A stretch of DNA of 64,000 nt. Origin: a virus. A model generated the notes under the pieces. The model saw only the letters and a program-made list of their open reading frames with translations, did not search any database and was not told where the DNA came from. The translations under genes were made by a program, and so were the position numbers. The DNA is taken from positions 1 through 64,000 of IMG/VR virus record IMGVR_UViG_3300034418_009484, one strand, 5' to 3'. Shown here piece by piece: positions 19,701-28,031 of this stretch; positions within the stretch are counted from its first letter, which is position 1, and each line of letters begins with the position of its first letter.

Positions 19701-21044
19701 CAAAAATTAAGAGAAGAAAAGTTTGGTAATGAGTCTGGAAGGCTTGAAGCCCAGTTTAAGGCACAAGAGCAAACTAAACCACAAATAAAACAAATTCAAA
19801 AAGAAATAGCAAAAACAATACCAGGGTCTACGAGAAGGAAAGAACTTGAAAAACAATTATCAGAACTTGAGAATCCTAAAATTTCTTCTAAGAAACAGGC
19901 TTCACCAAGATCAAAACAAGGTAGCATTACCAAGGGTAAACCTGAGAGATCAAAGGTTAGTACTATCAATGGTAAAGCTATAACGGACAAAAGTGGAAAG
20001 GTCATAAAACCAATCAAAGATTCGCCTTTTATTAACAAGCCGACCACCTTAACTTCAGATGAGTTAGCTGCTAAAAGAGAGGCGTTTTTAAGCACAAAGC
20101 CACAAAGTAAAGCTGAGTCACCGCCTGAAAGAGAAAAGAAAGAGCAAGAAGCTAGAATAAAGAGACAACAACAACCACAAAGTCAAGCACCCTCAAGTGG
20201 CTCTAAAGTTGACCAGCCCACACAGTTAACTGCTCCACCGCAACGCAAGATAACGCGAGAACGAATTGAGCAAACGAAAGGCTTTGACTTCAAAGCTGCT
20301 ACACGAAGGGCCATAGATGCTGATGAAAGAGCCAAGGCTGAGAAAAGACTAAGAGATACTAATGCTCCTGAAGGATCAAATCGACTTTTAGACACTAAAT
20401 ACAGTGCTCCTGGTCTTGAGAATGTAGACCCAGTGACACTTGCTGGCGGGCAAGCACAATTCGCTGACCAACAAGCTCGATCAACAGCGGTACGACAAAG
20501 GCAACGTAATGCTCCTGCAAGTATACCAACAGATTTACCTGCAACTTTAGGATTACCTCCACAACAAGAACCAGCAACAAATCTACAACAACAAGAAAAT
20601 TTAAGAAGCAGACAAGCAAGAATACGAAGAACACAGGGTGAAGGAGCAGCATCTAGATTTGGACAAACTTTTGGATTAAGAAATAGTGGTCCTGGGCAAA
20701 GAGCAGGATTGCCTGGAGGTCAAGGCCAAGGTCAAGCTGGCGCTCAAGATTTTACTGCTTTTTCAGATTCAGTAGCAAAGCTACAGGAAACCACTAAATC
20801 ATTAACAGCATTTGCAACTCAATTAAATACTGCTGCTGATAAATTAGCACAATTACAAACTATTGAAGTTAGTTTAAATGCCAGAGTTGAACCAATTCAG
20901 GTTATATTAAATGGGGCAAGTATTATTAATGAATTTGGTGATACTGCTAAGAAAGAGATATATAATCAGCTTGTAACTAAATTAGAAGACGAATTTGTTA
21001 AGAAAACTCCTGATGGCAGTATAAATGAACCGACACTTGGATGA
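10767..21044 (+). CDS. Giant tail tape measure protein
   Basis: 3425 residues. It sets tail length and occupies the tail tube; at the usual ~0.15 nm per residue it predicts a tail near half a micrometre. Residues ~150-420 match the TP901-type tape-measure core (FERQLSRIVQVTGAT, LASTFGN-like LAPTFGNIQDTTEG, GVFATAAGD, TIATGLRTIFSRIQRKGTIEF). Glycine-rich motifs follow in at least three places: GPGHAQGGVIAELEGGEFVV near 620, ILTPGEAVFGAKKA and DTVPASLEPGSFVIKK near 1255-1320, and GTDTVPAMLTPGEYVVNAKA near 2490. A hydrophobic Gly/Ala segment lies near 1525-1565. A HAD-like domain is inserted at ~655-810 (separate entry). The C-terminal third is Gln/Lys/Arg rich. Confidence 0.93.
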   Translation: MAFNINAQVVLSGPKNIKTVRSNIKKQLSGITTNVKVDLSKAANTNLSNLNKQLKTTNSILKQVASSATTANKQISSLSKGINQASTSAGNLGRNANNLSNSFNNVTKSVAQSRGEIENFGRDAALAIRRFSAFTIATGAVFGFIRAVKEGIKDSIEFERQLSRIVQVTGATDKQIKGLESTIDGLAATLGLNSNELAKTSVTLAQTGQTIDQVRKSLTAISKASLAPTFGNIQDTTEGVIAALNQFQISADRTEAVLGSLNAVSKRFAVESEDLISVIRRAGGVFATAAGDIAEPEKALAELVGIFTAVRSTTRESADTIATGLRTIFSRIQRKGTIEFLKNFNIELTNAQGQFVGFFEGFRRIAEGLNDIQRRGDTITLGRVVEELGGIRQIGKILPAIQQFTKAEEARAVALAGTESITKDVAIATQTLAVQIQQLQARFQTLIKDISQSTTFQRLASFALSTANAFITLADALRPVIPLLTTFATIKIGGAALEFAQGFVGGIKKGGGAGGVGKGLSGAITGQGGGGGQLNLKPLQTALTANTNSVNTNTSSVNQNTNSSTTLTTSVRTLDSSVKALTTAISRSSLTGGGGTLGRRRRALGGSIPRFQKGGFVNGPGHAQGGVIAELEGGEFVVPKKQVQKFARGGKKSKLNKKNAYIFDFDDTLATTEAKGFKEFSDPKFVKSASATRYASLAKRRASQGDDIHVLTARFGGGGIREAIADFMAKNGIATKSVIAVGGAFPKDREPGKRPGTTRKLSTASKKAKVLSKLSNNYNKITFLDDNAENLIQAAKVKGVSSVEAKESKLFKNRKALGGIIQKLAVGGKVKAGELRIGDILDTGEIVKAALKTGNRQRRKINLTLEKDGVRKTERVEFSKLFGLKSRGKGISPIKLNSGGIIQKFELGGLTRNAVRNPGRNPLSDIFQVNQAAGAKLPIQNTKQFGSFLKKKFGNKVSAADFGEFSPTEQKALVKEFRGGESAPKQPKQPKQPKQDGDPDNLTSISGKLGRGRGARIVGAQIQGVPFGVTFLNNPPSKLQQTINGVLKDGNQTGKSTLNKLIIKELQRFGGPATRDKTKRFGIKSGAQLSAPNAQIGTFKSNGKKAFEDEVEGGIPPIFENATRNFFESAGISGPAPKFSLNQLVSKSAVGSITGQFFEAFTRSVGNQPILTGAQDDADDIFDFRSKPQNADALFTKFALPNEFKNTGSSTENIRNAISKSFSLPGTLVDFQTEVFKLNQQSANRGGEINNANAILTPGEAVFGAKKASQIGISNLSRLNKTGDASGLNISNSDFSIVPGSGNSDTVPASLEPGSFVIKKSSTQEGLQTFNSGGKVQRFQGGGSKGGGLGGGITQLALFASFADLGESANQLITLFFGLETVLGLFGKDLSDLGKSFKKQNKALTDLSSQQRKEAKKVRGRLKAPIRGAKVSGLTASASRAARLKAVRSVRGTGGFGTAGRFGRTAAKIGGKGGLVAIVASLLVDPITQAIKTGFGEVELETGQRGFRGPGGLETAQAIGTGSGAVSGALAGAGLGIAGGPVGALIGGIAGAAVGGIKGFFDAASAQLEFQAFDQFNNALGKSTELIDEFNKNASVENLGKLNQATAEVFSSFERLAKNTIEARETSFSSQLLGGLDTNIFDSFSTASGLYEKSVFLFDKAAQFFGRGTSDLVKSIEKSATAQKRGGLFGDILAGIAPRIDKIASANIKGIEATFNAIPLDQLKALDFNDIDSLDAVKDQLKDLGVEAKDAEIVLGNLEAALTLQGINDISSELPEAARKAFLGAASEALAAGTSIADAVELAFSPDQLVRLGITAENAKQIVEQLNNTIGEEAVAELIAYQKEQVELSRILSETSREIDAFGAALNLLSGGIAGIGSDFSTLLGNIQSDLDASLSNDFTVRRQQAPNVFENVTGRLPDEINNAVNNLGKILNTDVLDGAGKIVNLQNELPRALKDTVTALASQTSGGISGAGQFTDEQILDEFKNAITEFDKLPSFVQQNLEATLRGIVGGSRQGEGGKGAVSLQKLLEEGNFDQLNQISVEFAENLSEIQSAVNDFQNAIAQGANNIKKINNLRLRTDLEINAKRQSFEDRFGQFLNQTVDERAKAEKRLRDTIDTQLRAGTGGPGIGAGGIDADALARRREKLLQTRDNLQKQLENPELGQAEFDSLTKALGDNASKLDGTTAALKTLSEDVTQLEAVEGELAKIQESRLTGRERARLFASRAQDASTPAEFAKLFQDFLAPTIAIAKAQQGGPIGFGEAAAILGDPQQIKDVFGFDDAQIESILAGTTQGIGDTFANLLASFGVGRNAAPIARGLFGAGATEAGSTAKEQELLAEAARLQLEREQALLALRDQNITSAETLQQQFSDLIGTTSQSLTNLIAKAQELRSSSVIPPSAGSEQQAEQDIAQVFRNAVKPLDSTGAELSNAASSLQRAAQAIQEAVKAPEVKPVKKISETAINQNIPPSFPVLRRQNGGSIFKPRGTDTVPAMLTPGEYVVNAKAVKKGSNLQLLKDINDGKVTIPKFAKGGMVGYFDRGALVPSEDEFILQELVKREDKSILDATKTIPNLRTPSRESVEKSAADKLSELKRQGFNQDASKLAGVSSSIQKTSGSFGSGTDDKLLDFFTLLNQISAQEIERKDKIRNSAAGERATDLLSLPLELPFLPEKIFETTTGTDLRKFSQTLDPFAVDEDRNQKGIRSLANKSSDQIIGGFANLVQGGINSVIGRDPTDLLDQIDFAAVGRGDGSASFDDIQLAEILELQKKAAEGILKSRTSLQSNENLSSLSNLRLFGNDEDFRAAGGTFKDSGERNILPEEEALSNFLAIRRKADQDTLAEFRKKNPTNIDPNLIIPAGQTPEDFIQTDRGDTSVAGLLKRAPNIISNEGIRDSISGSTQQERLEAAKKRNEAFFADKKKLDTTKTKNTSKFGEMGQSFGEAAPFLENVQSGRISGLAPLIPSLPRSQFSNDEKYQDYRQKLREEKFGNESGRLEAQFKAQEQTKPQIKQIQKEIAKTIPGSTRRKELEKQLSELENPKISSKKQASPRSKQGSITKGKPERSKVSTINGKAITDKSGKVIKPIKDSPFINKPTTLTSDELAAKREAFLSTKPQSKAESPPEREKKEQEARIKRQQQPQSQAPSSGSKVDQPTQLTAPPQRKITRERIEQTKGFDFKAATRRAIDADERAKAEKRLRDTNAPEGSNRLLDTKYSAPGLENVDPVTLAGGQAQFADQQARSTAVRQRQRNAPASIPTDLPATLGLPPQQEPATNLQQQENLRSRQARIRRTQGEGAASRFGQTFGLRNSGPGQRAGLPGGQGQGQAGAQDFTAFSDSVAKLQETTKSLTAFATQLNTAADKLAQLQTIEVSLNARVEPIQVILNGASIINEFGDTAKKEIYNQLVTKLEDEFVKKTPDGSINEPTLG
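12726..13200 (+). other. HAD phosphatase-like domain inside the tape measure
   Basis: Residues ~655-810 of the tape measure carry the HAD-superfamily motifs in order: DFDDT at 664-668 (motif I, nucleophile D664 and acid D666), VLTAR at 710-714 (motif II), a Lys cluster KKAK at 766-769 (motif III) and FLDDNAEN at 783-790 (motif IV acids D785/D786). The spacing is close to that of small HAD phosphatases such as the phosphatase half of polynucleotide kinase-phosphatase. No change in reading frame or stop separates it from the tape measure. Confidence 0.75.
17076..20361 (+). repeat. 37-base direct repeat within the tape measure gene
   Basis: Bases 17076-17112 and 20325-20361 match at 36 of 37 positions and encode the same peptide DERAKAEKRLRDT in the same frame. 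The surrounding sequence is unrelated. The near-identity at DNA level 3.2 kb apart suggests a recent copy or template switch within the gene. Confidence 0.85.
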
Positions 21045-21068
21045 ATAGCTTAATATGAAAGGTAAACA

Positions 21069-22667
21069 ATGGCAACTGTTATGAAATATGGCGATTATCA
21101 ATTTCGCCCAGTTCCACTACTAGATATTTCTAAAACTCCTATTAAGTTAGGAAATGATTATAACGCTTTGGGCAATGAATATCAAGTTGTTTTAGATGGA
21201 GATATATTATTAACTACTGGTAATATAGCTTCTGGAACTCATCAAGTTTTTACAGAAATAAATGAATTAAAAGATGCTTTTGCTCAAGATGGCAAACTTT
21301 TTGTAGCTTATTGTTCTGGAGTAGGAGGAACAGAAGAAAAATTATTTGTTAGTGGATATCCTATTGTAGATGATGTCAGCATAAATGTAGAAAGTGATAA
21401 TTATACTAGAAGGGCAGGATTTAATATAAGTCTTAAAATGCCTTCTTTATCAGGGGTGTTTGATGGTTTAAATACTGGTAATGGATATATAGGACTTCAA
21501 TCAAATACAGGAATTTTTCTTTCTGATTTTTCTGAGAGCTATGATGCTTCTATTAGAGATGATTATTTTCCAGCTATTACCCATTGGACTCAAGGATCAT
21601 GTAACAATAAAGAAGAATATCCTGTAGTATTAGATATTAATAGACAAGTAAGTGCAAAAGTAAGACCTGTTTATTCTGGTGGTCAAGTAGTATTTAATTT
21701 AGAAAGCGGCGTTCAGTTTATTAATGACTATTTAAATGCAAATACACAATTTGATTATACAGGCATTGTAGGAATAACCTCAACTACTTTACCTAGATAT
21801 AATCTTAAAAGAGAAGTTTCTGTTAATAAATTTGATTGGACAATTGATGCGACAGAATCTTATGTGGCTATTAATTATGATGAAAATACTTATGCTCCTG
21901 ATACTGGAGCTATAGAAACTTATACTGTAGATGTTAGTCGTTCTGATTATATATCAACTGTTACAGTTCAAGGAGAAATACAAGGTTTAGCATTAACTAG
22001 TTTTGATGGAGGTACAATAGCAGAAACTTCTGAAAATAGAGAAGGCTTTATATCTACTCAAAGTGCTTATTCAAATGCTAGGGCATTTTTAACTGGTATA
22101 AATGATTTAACATTCTGTAGAGCATCAGAAGTTTTTGCAGAAAATTCAGGGTTTTTATATGGCGATTCTACTTGTAGGGCATCACCTCTTACCTTAATTA
22201 ATAAGGTGTCAAATTCAACGATTGGCGTTAATCCTGTTAATGGACTAATAACATATAGTATATCTTATAATAATAGTCTTCAAAATTGCTTTAGCATTAA
22301 TCCTTGTATTTTATCTTCTAATGCAACAATTACAGACAATTTAGCAACAGATGTTTTTGCATCACAAACAATAATTGGTAGAGGTGCGCTTGGTCCGATA
22401 TTGCAAGATATTAATGCGAGTACTGCTAGAGTTAAACAATTAAATGTAGAACTTGTTGTGCCTCCTTCTACGGGTTGCGATACACTTATTGCTATTACTG
22501 GTGATATTCCATTGACTGAAGTTGATTCATTAATAAGTTTAATATCTGGAGATTTAGTAACTAATTATGATCAAGTTTTTGTTTCAACAAATACACAAAA
22601 TTGGAATTTTACACAAGGAAGATATACAAGAACAGTTGCTTGGACATATAATGATTGTGAGAACTAA
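21069..22667 (+). CDS. Distal tail-type protein
   Basis: 532 residues, ATG 25 bases after the tape-measure stop. The first ~130 residues (YGDYQFRPVPLLDISKTP, then a beta-barrel-like stretch to FNISLKMPSL) suggest the ring-forming N-terminal domain expected of a distal tail protein. The rest is beta-rich with a few paired cysteines in the C-terminal part (FCRASE, STCRASP, NCFSINPCIL, TGCDTLI). It precedes a very large tip protein, the usual order tape measure, distal tail, tip. Assignment rests chiefly on gene order. Confidence 0.55.
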   Translation: MATVMKYGDYQFRPVPLLDISKTPIKLGNDYNALGNEYQVVLDGDILLTTGNIASGTHQVFTEINELKDAFAQDGKLFVAYCSGVGGTEEKLFVSGYPIVDDVSINVESDNYTRRAGFNISLKMPSLSGVFDGLNTGNGYIGLQSNTGIFLSDFSESYDASIRDDYFPAITHWTQGSCNNKEEYPVVLDINRQVSAKVRPVYSGGQVVFNLESGVQFINDYLNANTQFDYTGIVGITSTTLPRYNLKREVSVNKFDWTIDATESYVAINYDENTYAPDTGAIETYTVDVSRSDYISTVTVQGEIQGLALTSFDGGTIAETSENREGFISTQSAYSNARAFLTGINDLTFCRASEVFAENSGFLYGDSTCRASPLTLINKVSNSTIGVNPVNGLITYSISYNNSLQNCFSINPCILSSNATITDNLATDVFASQTIIGRGALGPILQDINASTARVKQLNVELVVPPSTGCDTLIAITGDIPLTEVDSLISLISGDLVTNYDQVFVSTNTQNWNFTQGRYTRTVAWTYNDCEN

Positions 22668-22694
22668 TTTTATTAAAATAAGGAATAAATAAGA

Positions 22695-25600
22695 ATGCCT
22701 TGCCAACAAAATATAACCGGACCATTTTTAAGACATCAGTTTCTTGGAGCAACTGTAAAAAGTTGGACTTGTAGTGCTGGTTTAAATCAAGAAGGAACTA
22801 CAGTAACAATACAGTTAGTCGAAGATACTTGCCCTGCCTATCAGGGGGTTGTTTTTAATGCTTCTAATAGAGTTCCTGAATTAAAAACATTAACCGACAG
22901 TTTTGTTTATCCTCCAGTTGGTACTCCTGTAATATTTAGGTATGCAATGCCAGACGGTGCTGGAGGTATAGATGTTGATACTGGTTTTGAATATGCAGGA
23001 TTTGTAAGAAACTGGACTGAAAGTAAAGATTCTAATGGTAATCCTATATTTAATGTTCAGTTAGGTGATGCTGGATTTTTATTAGAGAATCTTCAAGTTA
23101 TTATGGCAGACAATGCCGAGAATGTTCCTATCCAGCTAAATACTTTAAATGCATTTGGAGCTTTGCAATACACCGCAGCTTATCTAGGTTCTGTATGCAG
23201 CACCCCAGGAAACCCTGGTGCTATAAGTCCAGCGGTAAATGATAAAGGTATGGTATTAGCAGATTTAATAGCAATGCTTCATTTGCTATGTTCAAATAAT
23301 AATGTTCAACTTCCAGAAGTCAATAATTATAATCCTGGCGGTAGAATTTTTTATAGTGTAAAACCTTTCGATAAAACTCCTACTTCTGATGTTTTAGATA
23401 GTGTGGTTAATGAAGATGAATTTTTAGCTTTTCATCTTGATTTAACAGACCTTCCTTCAATGCCAAGTGACTATAGGGTTTCTGGTCCAACAGCTTCTGT
23501 TTATGATATTGTGTCTGAAGTTTGTACAGATGCGGGTCATGATTTTTATACTGAACTATTACCAGTTAGAGCATCTGGTGGAACTGAATTTATTATTAAA
23601 ATCAGAACGATAGATAGAACTTTAAATCCAGTAGAAAATGCCATACCAGATTTTGTTAATTATAAAAAAACTTTATATCCTGATTATCAAGGTGGTATTA
23701 TTTCTGCTACTTCTGGGCTAGAAAGCAGAAATGAACCTACTAATTATTATTTATATGGCGCTCCAGTTAGAGTTCCTATGGTTGAGACTTCTAACTTTAT
23801 GGTTCCGTTTTTTGGATATGATAGTAATGGAGCAATGAATCAGGTTAATGTTGGGGGTGGATTATCGGTAACATTAGACACTTCAAAGTTAAATCAATCT
23901 TTAAATACATCTGTAGGTTCGACTATAACTATTTCAGAAGCTGAAATTCAAGCAGCTTTATCTGATTTTGATTCTTGGCAAGCAGTTTCACATGCTGCTA
24001 ATGGAAATGTAAAAAGTTATTTAGATAGCATTAACCAGCTTGCAAGAGTAGATTTCGATGCTTTAGAGGCAGCAATACAGGGGGGAAAACCCGTTGTTGA
24101 TATACAAAAACCTTCTTCTTCTCAATCAGAAAATGATCTTAGATCCGCTAATGCAAATGACGCTAGTAAATTATATGAATTTATAAAGTCTTATTGTGAT
24201 GAATATTACGGCAAACAGTTTTATGTGGATGCAACTAATCAAGTATGCAAGTCTACAATATTTAGTTTATCGGCAGGATATCAGTATGATTTTGATCCAT
24301 CTTCAGAAGGGTGCTGGACAGAAAATGCTAATGTTGGTGGAGATATTAATGGGAACACTTTAGACTTAGCTAATAACACTGCTGCTTCAGATTTCTTTAG
24401 AGATAAGGATGGAAAATTTCAAGCAATATTGCAATATCCTATTGCGGGCGCTACTAGTATTGATGGATTAACTTCAAGTTTAGTGCCAGATCCTAGCAAA
24501 TTAGATGACGGAGAATATATAAAAGAAGGTTCTAACTTATTTATTAAGGTGGAATTTACCCCTCAATGGCTGAATGGAACTCCTTTATCTCCAAGTGATA
24601 CAAGTGCTATAGGTGTTGTAGTAAAAACAAAAGCTCCTATTGTAAATTATTTAGGAGATACGAATTATTATGAGGGTTTTAATGGTAGCGCATTAGCACT
24701 TCAAAAAGCTTCAAAAACCCCGCCATCAAACATACGTGTTGGAGACAGAGGAATGATTGTTTTTGGTGCAATACCTCAAGCTGTCGCTCCTACTAAAGTT
24801 ATGGTTCCTTTAAAATCTAATATGGCTGTATATGGTCCTTATTATACCGTACCAGACCCTAACGATCCAAATGATTTTGAAGTTCTTAGGGGGACTATTT
24901 TAGAACAAGACGAGGGGCTTTCTCCTTGGGAGTATGGAGGAACAGTTTATATGGAGGCTGTTGCTAAAGCTAAAGTAACAAATGCCGTAACAGAAATGAT
25001 TCAAAATGAAAGAGGTTCTGTAAATTTTGCTGGCGTTCCAGAAGCACCTTTGAACTCTGAATTATTAATTGAAACAAATAATGATCAAAGATTTACTGAT
25101 AGATTATTTAAGAATAGAACTGCATTTTATAACGGTGTAAGCGCAATCATTCCTACCTTGGCATTTTTAAATTATAGTATGCCAAAGTTTGATGGTAGCA
25201 ATGGTCCAATCATTTCAAATATAACTGCTAATATTACTCCAGAAGGTTTTACTACTCAATATCAATTTAATACTTATAGTCCTCAATTCGGTAAATTTGC
25301 AAAATTAAATGCTGATAGATTAAAAAGACAAGGAAGAAATAGATTATCATTTAATAGAAAACTAAGAGCTTTGCTAGGAGGCACTCAGTTAAAACTAGAG
25401 AATAAGAGATATAATAATAATTTTATAGGAAGATCAGATAGAACCCCAAAGTCTGCACATCATGTTTTGATGCAAAGATATGTAGATCAAGGAAGTTCTA
25501 ATAGGATTGAATCTAATTCTCAAGCTATTAAAGAAATAAATGTTTTGTTTAGTGATAGTACACATTATCAAGATGTTGCACTTATGTCATGGGATGGTAT

Positions 25601-27746
25601 ATTCAGACCTGTTTCAAAAGCTGGAGATGGAGGATTACCTCGATATATTAATATTAGCTCTGAAACTCCATGTGATATTCCGACTCCCGACAGAAGTAAA
25701 CTTATTGATCCTCCTACAATAGATGATCGTGAGCCGGTATCACCAACAGTATATCTTGAATCTTTAGATATTAATAAAGATTATCTAGACCCATTGGCAA
25801 ATGCAACAGATTCATTAATAATGGATACTCGTAGTAATAGCTCTACTAGTGGTCACAATATGGAAGTTGTTGGTAGAGGTTCTAATATTCCTGATCCTGA
25901 TGATGGATGGTCTGTTCAAAAAAATAATAGTACTGCATCTGATTATAGATTTCTTGCTATGAGAGGACCAATCATGCTCCAACAGTGGGGATATGACTTG
26001 CAAGGAAAGCCTGTTCCGAATGCAGCAGATGTTGAAGCTGATACTGAAGCAGGTACTTTTGTAAAACAGAATTTGAAAGATAAATTTACTACTAATTGGT
26101 TGTCAAAACCAAAAACTTGGCCTGTCGCTCCTATTGATTTAAGGCTTGATAGAGACAGGGGTGTTTGGACCATTCCAATTCCAAGAGATATTATACATCT
26201 TAAATCTACAGAGGATAAGTGTGTTGGAGAAAATGGCTGTATTAGTGGAGTGTTTGAAAATGCTGGCAATATATATTATGACGATGGAACACCTCAATCT
26301 GCTTCTAACAAGAAGATCGAAGCTTGCTGGCCTTGGACTACTCATGCTATGCCAAGTGGTAAAGTAGATGACAAAATGCCCGTTTATTGGGATCAAAACG
26401 ATTGTAAATATTACATAATGCCTTGGAATAGATTAGATGTATCATATGCTACTAGATCATGCGATGGAGAATATGGCGCACCAACTGAACTAAAAGATAT
26501 TAAAAAAATAAATTTTAGAGGTTGTGAAGGTTTAAAAATAAGCGGATCTGTTACTGATGACTGTCTTAAAACATTGGACGTAACACTTGCATCTTCTAAT
26601 CCTAGAGTTTTTGGTCCAAGTAACGATTTTGGATATGTTAGTAGAATTAATTTTAGCGGTTGCTTTTTTGAGGTCGCTACTTCTGGAGATGCTAGTCCCG
26701 ATCAAGAAGATGACTGCTGTTCTTCTGCTATTAATGTTAAAGTCAAGGGTTTATCAGTAGATGGAACTACTTCTTGTTACGATGGTGATCCAGTGGCAGG
26801 AACAGATGTAGAAAAAATTGTTTTTAACAATGCTAGTGTTACTACTGGAGAGCGTACATCTGAAGGATGTGTTACAGCCACGGTTGACGTAGGTATTTCT
26901 GGATATACAACGACCGCCTGTGAACGGAATTACTTATGTGGTGATACAGTACCAGCAGAGGGTTTTGTTACTAGAAATATTGTAGGTGGATATGGAATTA
27001 AGATAGAGACTAGTATATGTAATCCTGAGTTTCCTTGTGTTCTTGGAATTAGTTCAGAAAGACAAATCTCTCTCGGTGTGGATCAAAAGGGAAGTATGAT
27101 GACCCGTCAGTTGGCTGGTTGTAGTACAGGTGTTGCTGGGTCTTATTCTGATGGTGATTTAGCAGGTGTTTATAGCTATTCTGATCGTATTCCTTCCTGT
27201 AATTTTAATTCAATTCATGCTGGCGCTGGAATTGGATTGACTTCTAAAAAGAAACTAGGGGGAGATGATTGCGCTGCTGTTATATTTAGTAATTTACAAA
27301 TATGTGGTTCAAATGAATGTGTGACTTCGCCTGCTGGTCAGTGCAAATCTAGTTTTGGTCTTCAAGTTTCAGCAATTTACTTTGAGACAGAATTCAATAA
27401 TTTTTATGCTGGCGATGCGGGCGGAACTTGTAGCTGTTCGGTAGGTGAAGGCTCCGCAGGAGGTGCTGGCGGTATAGATGGTTCAGATTACAGTGAGCTT
27501 GCGGGAATTAAATTAGACACTTCTGGAGATCCATGGAGAATTGCTGTTATAACTGGATTATGTGTTACTAAGGATGGCGGTTATGTAAAAGAAATAGAGG
27601 CATTCAGTACTGAATTGAATGGATGGCAAACCTGCGCTGGTACGGACGACCAACAAGACGGACGAAAGTTTTATTGGATTCAGAATGACCCTGGAGCAAG
27701 CGCACAAATAGGTGGTAAGAACCTGGGAAAAATTAATCCATGTTAA
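22695..27746 (+). CDS. Large tail tip/hub protein
   Basis: 1683 residues, second largest gene in the window. The N-terminal ~300 residues are a beta-domain region (GATVKSWTCSAGLNQEG, YAGFVRNWTES, MADNAENVPIQL) that could be the hub-like ring. The middle is extended (residues ~750-1150), and the last ~400 residues are cysteine-rich and repetitive, with pieces such as KINFRGCEGLKISGSV and RINFSGCFFEVAT that look like duplicated small beta domains. No peptidase or lysozyme motif is evident. By position it should form the tail tip and possibly a central fibre contacting the host. Confidence 0.6.
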   Translation: MPCQQNITGPFLRHQFLGATVKSWTCSAGLNQEGTTVTIQLVEDTCPAYQGVVFNASNRVPELKTLTDSFVYPPVGTPVIFRYAMPDGAGGIDVDTGFEYAGFVRNWTESKDSNGNPIFNVQLGDAGFLLENLQVIMADNAENVPIQLNTLNAFGALQYTAAYLGSVCSTPGNPGAISPAVNDKGMVLADLIAMLHLLCSNNNVQLPEVNNYNPGGRIFYSVKPFDKTPTSDVLDSVVNEDEFLAFHLDLTDLPSMPSDYRVSGPTASVYDIVSEVCTDAGHDFYTELLPVRASGGTEFIIKIRTIDRTLNPVENAIPDFVNYKKTLYPDYQGGIISATSGLESRNEPTNYYLYGAPVRVPMVETSNFMVPFFGYDSNGAMNQVNVGGGLSVTLDTSKLNQSLNTSVGSTITISEAEIQAALSDFDSWQAVSHAANGNVKSYLDSINQLARVDFDALEAAIQGGKPVVDIQKPSSSQSENDLRSANANDASKLYEFIKSYCDEYYGKQFYVDATNQVCKSTIFSLSAGYQYDFDPSSEGCWTENANVGGDINGNTLDLANNTAASDFFRDKDGKFQAILQYPIAGATSIDGLTSSLVPDPSKLDDGEYIKEGSNLFIKVEFTPQWLNGTPLSPSDTSAIGVVVKTKAPIVNYLGDTNYYEGFNGSALALQKASKTPPSNIRVGDRGMIVFGAIPQAVAPTKVMVPLKSNMAVYGPYYTVPDPNDPNDFEVLRGTILEQDEGLSPWEYGGTVYMEAVAKAKVTNAVTEMIQNERGSVNFAGVPEAPLNSELLIETNNDQRFTDRLFKNRTAFYNGVSAIIPTLAFLNYSMPKFDGSNGPIISNITANITPEGFTTQYQFNTYSPQFGKFAKLNADRLKRQGRNRLSFNRKLRALLGGTQLKLENKRYNNNFIGRSDRTPKSAHHVLMQRYVDQGSSNRIESNSQAIKEINVLFSDSTHYQDVALMSWDGIFRPVSKAGDGGLPRYINISSETPCDIPTPDRSKLIDPPTIDDREPVSPTVYLESLDINKDYLDPLANATDSLIMDTRSNSSTSGHNMEVVGRGSNIPDPDDGWSVQKNNSTASDYRFLAMRGPIMLQQWGYDLQGKPVPNAADVEADTEAGTFVKQNLKDKFTTNWLSKPKTWPVAPIDLRLDRDRGVWTIPIPRDIIHLKSTEDKCVGENGCISGVFENAGNIYYDDGTPQSASNKKIEACWPWTTHAMPSGKVDDKMPVYWDQNDCKYYIMPWNRLDVSYATRSCDGEYGAPTELKDIKKINFRGCEGLKISGSVTDDCLKTLDVTLASSNPRVFGPSNDFGYVSRINFSGCFFEVATSGDASPDQEDDCCSSAINVKVKGLSVDGTTSCYDGDPVAGTDVEKIVFNNASVTTGERTSEGCVTATVDVGISGYTTTACERNYLCGDTVPAEGFVTRNIVGGYGIKIETSICNPEFPCVLGISSERQISLGVDQKGSMMTRQLAGCSTGVAGSYSDGDLAGVYSYSDRIPSCNFNSIHAGAGIGLTSKKKLGGDDCAAVIFSNLQICGSNECVTSPAGQCKSSFGLQVSAIYFETEFNNFYAGDAGGTCSCSVGEGSAGGAGGIDGSDYSELAGIKLDTSGDPWRIAVITGLCVTKDGGYVKEIEAFSTELNGWQTCAGTDDQQDGRKFYWIQNDPGASAQIGGKNLGKINPC

Positions 27747-27777
27747 TAAGTTTTTTAAAATTTAAAAGGAAATTAAA

Positions 27778-28029
27778 ATGAGTTTAAATAAAGAAGAAAT
27801 GAAAATTTTAGATGAAGCTATTAATGATCTAGAAAAAGAAGAAGATATCAATTTAAAAAATTATAATGCTAAAGATCCAGAAGGGCTTGGAGATTCATTA
27901 GAGAAAGTTTTCGGCAAGTTTGGGATCAACGAAGAATTTATTGGTAAGGCTATGGGAATTGGAGGGTGTGGCTGTAGTAAAAGAAAGAAATTTCTCAATA
28001 AGATTTTCCCTTATAGAAAGAAAGAATAA
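27778..28029 (+). CDS. Small Cys-motif phage protein
   Basis: 83 residues with AAAGGA upstream. The N-terminus is acidic helix. The C-terminus reads GIGGCGCSKRKKFLNKIFPY, a compact CxC-S-KRK-xxLN-xxxP signature that I recall at the ends of small uncharacterised phage proteins, usually as CxxC-KR-xxLN. Two cysteines are too few for a full zinc site in one chain, so a dimeric site is possible. Only two bases separate it from the next gene. Confidence 0.55.
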   Translation: MSLNKEEMKILDEAINDLEKEEDINLKNYNAKDPEGLGDSLEKVFGKFGINEEFIGKAMGIGGCGCSKRKKFLNKIFPYRKKE

Positions 28030-28031
28030 CA

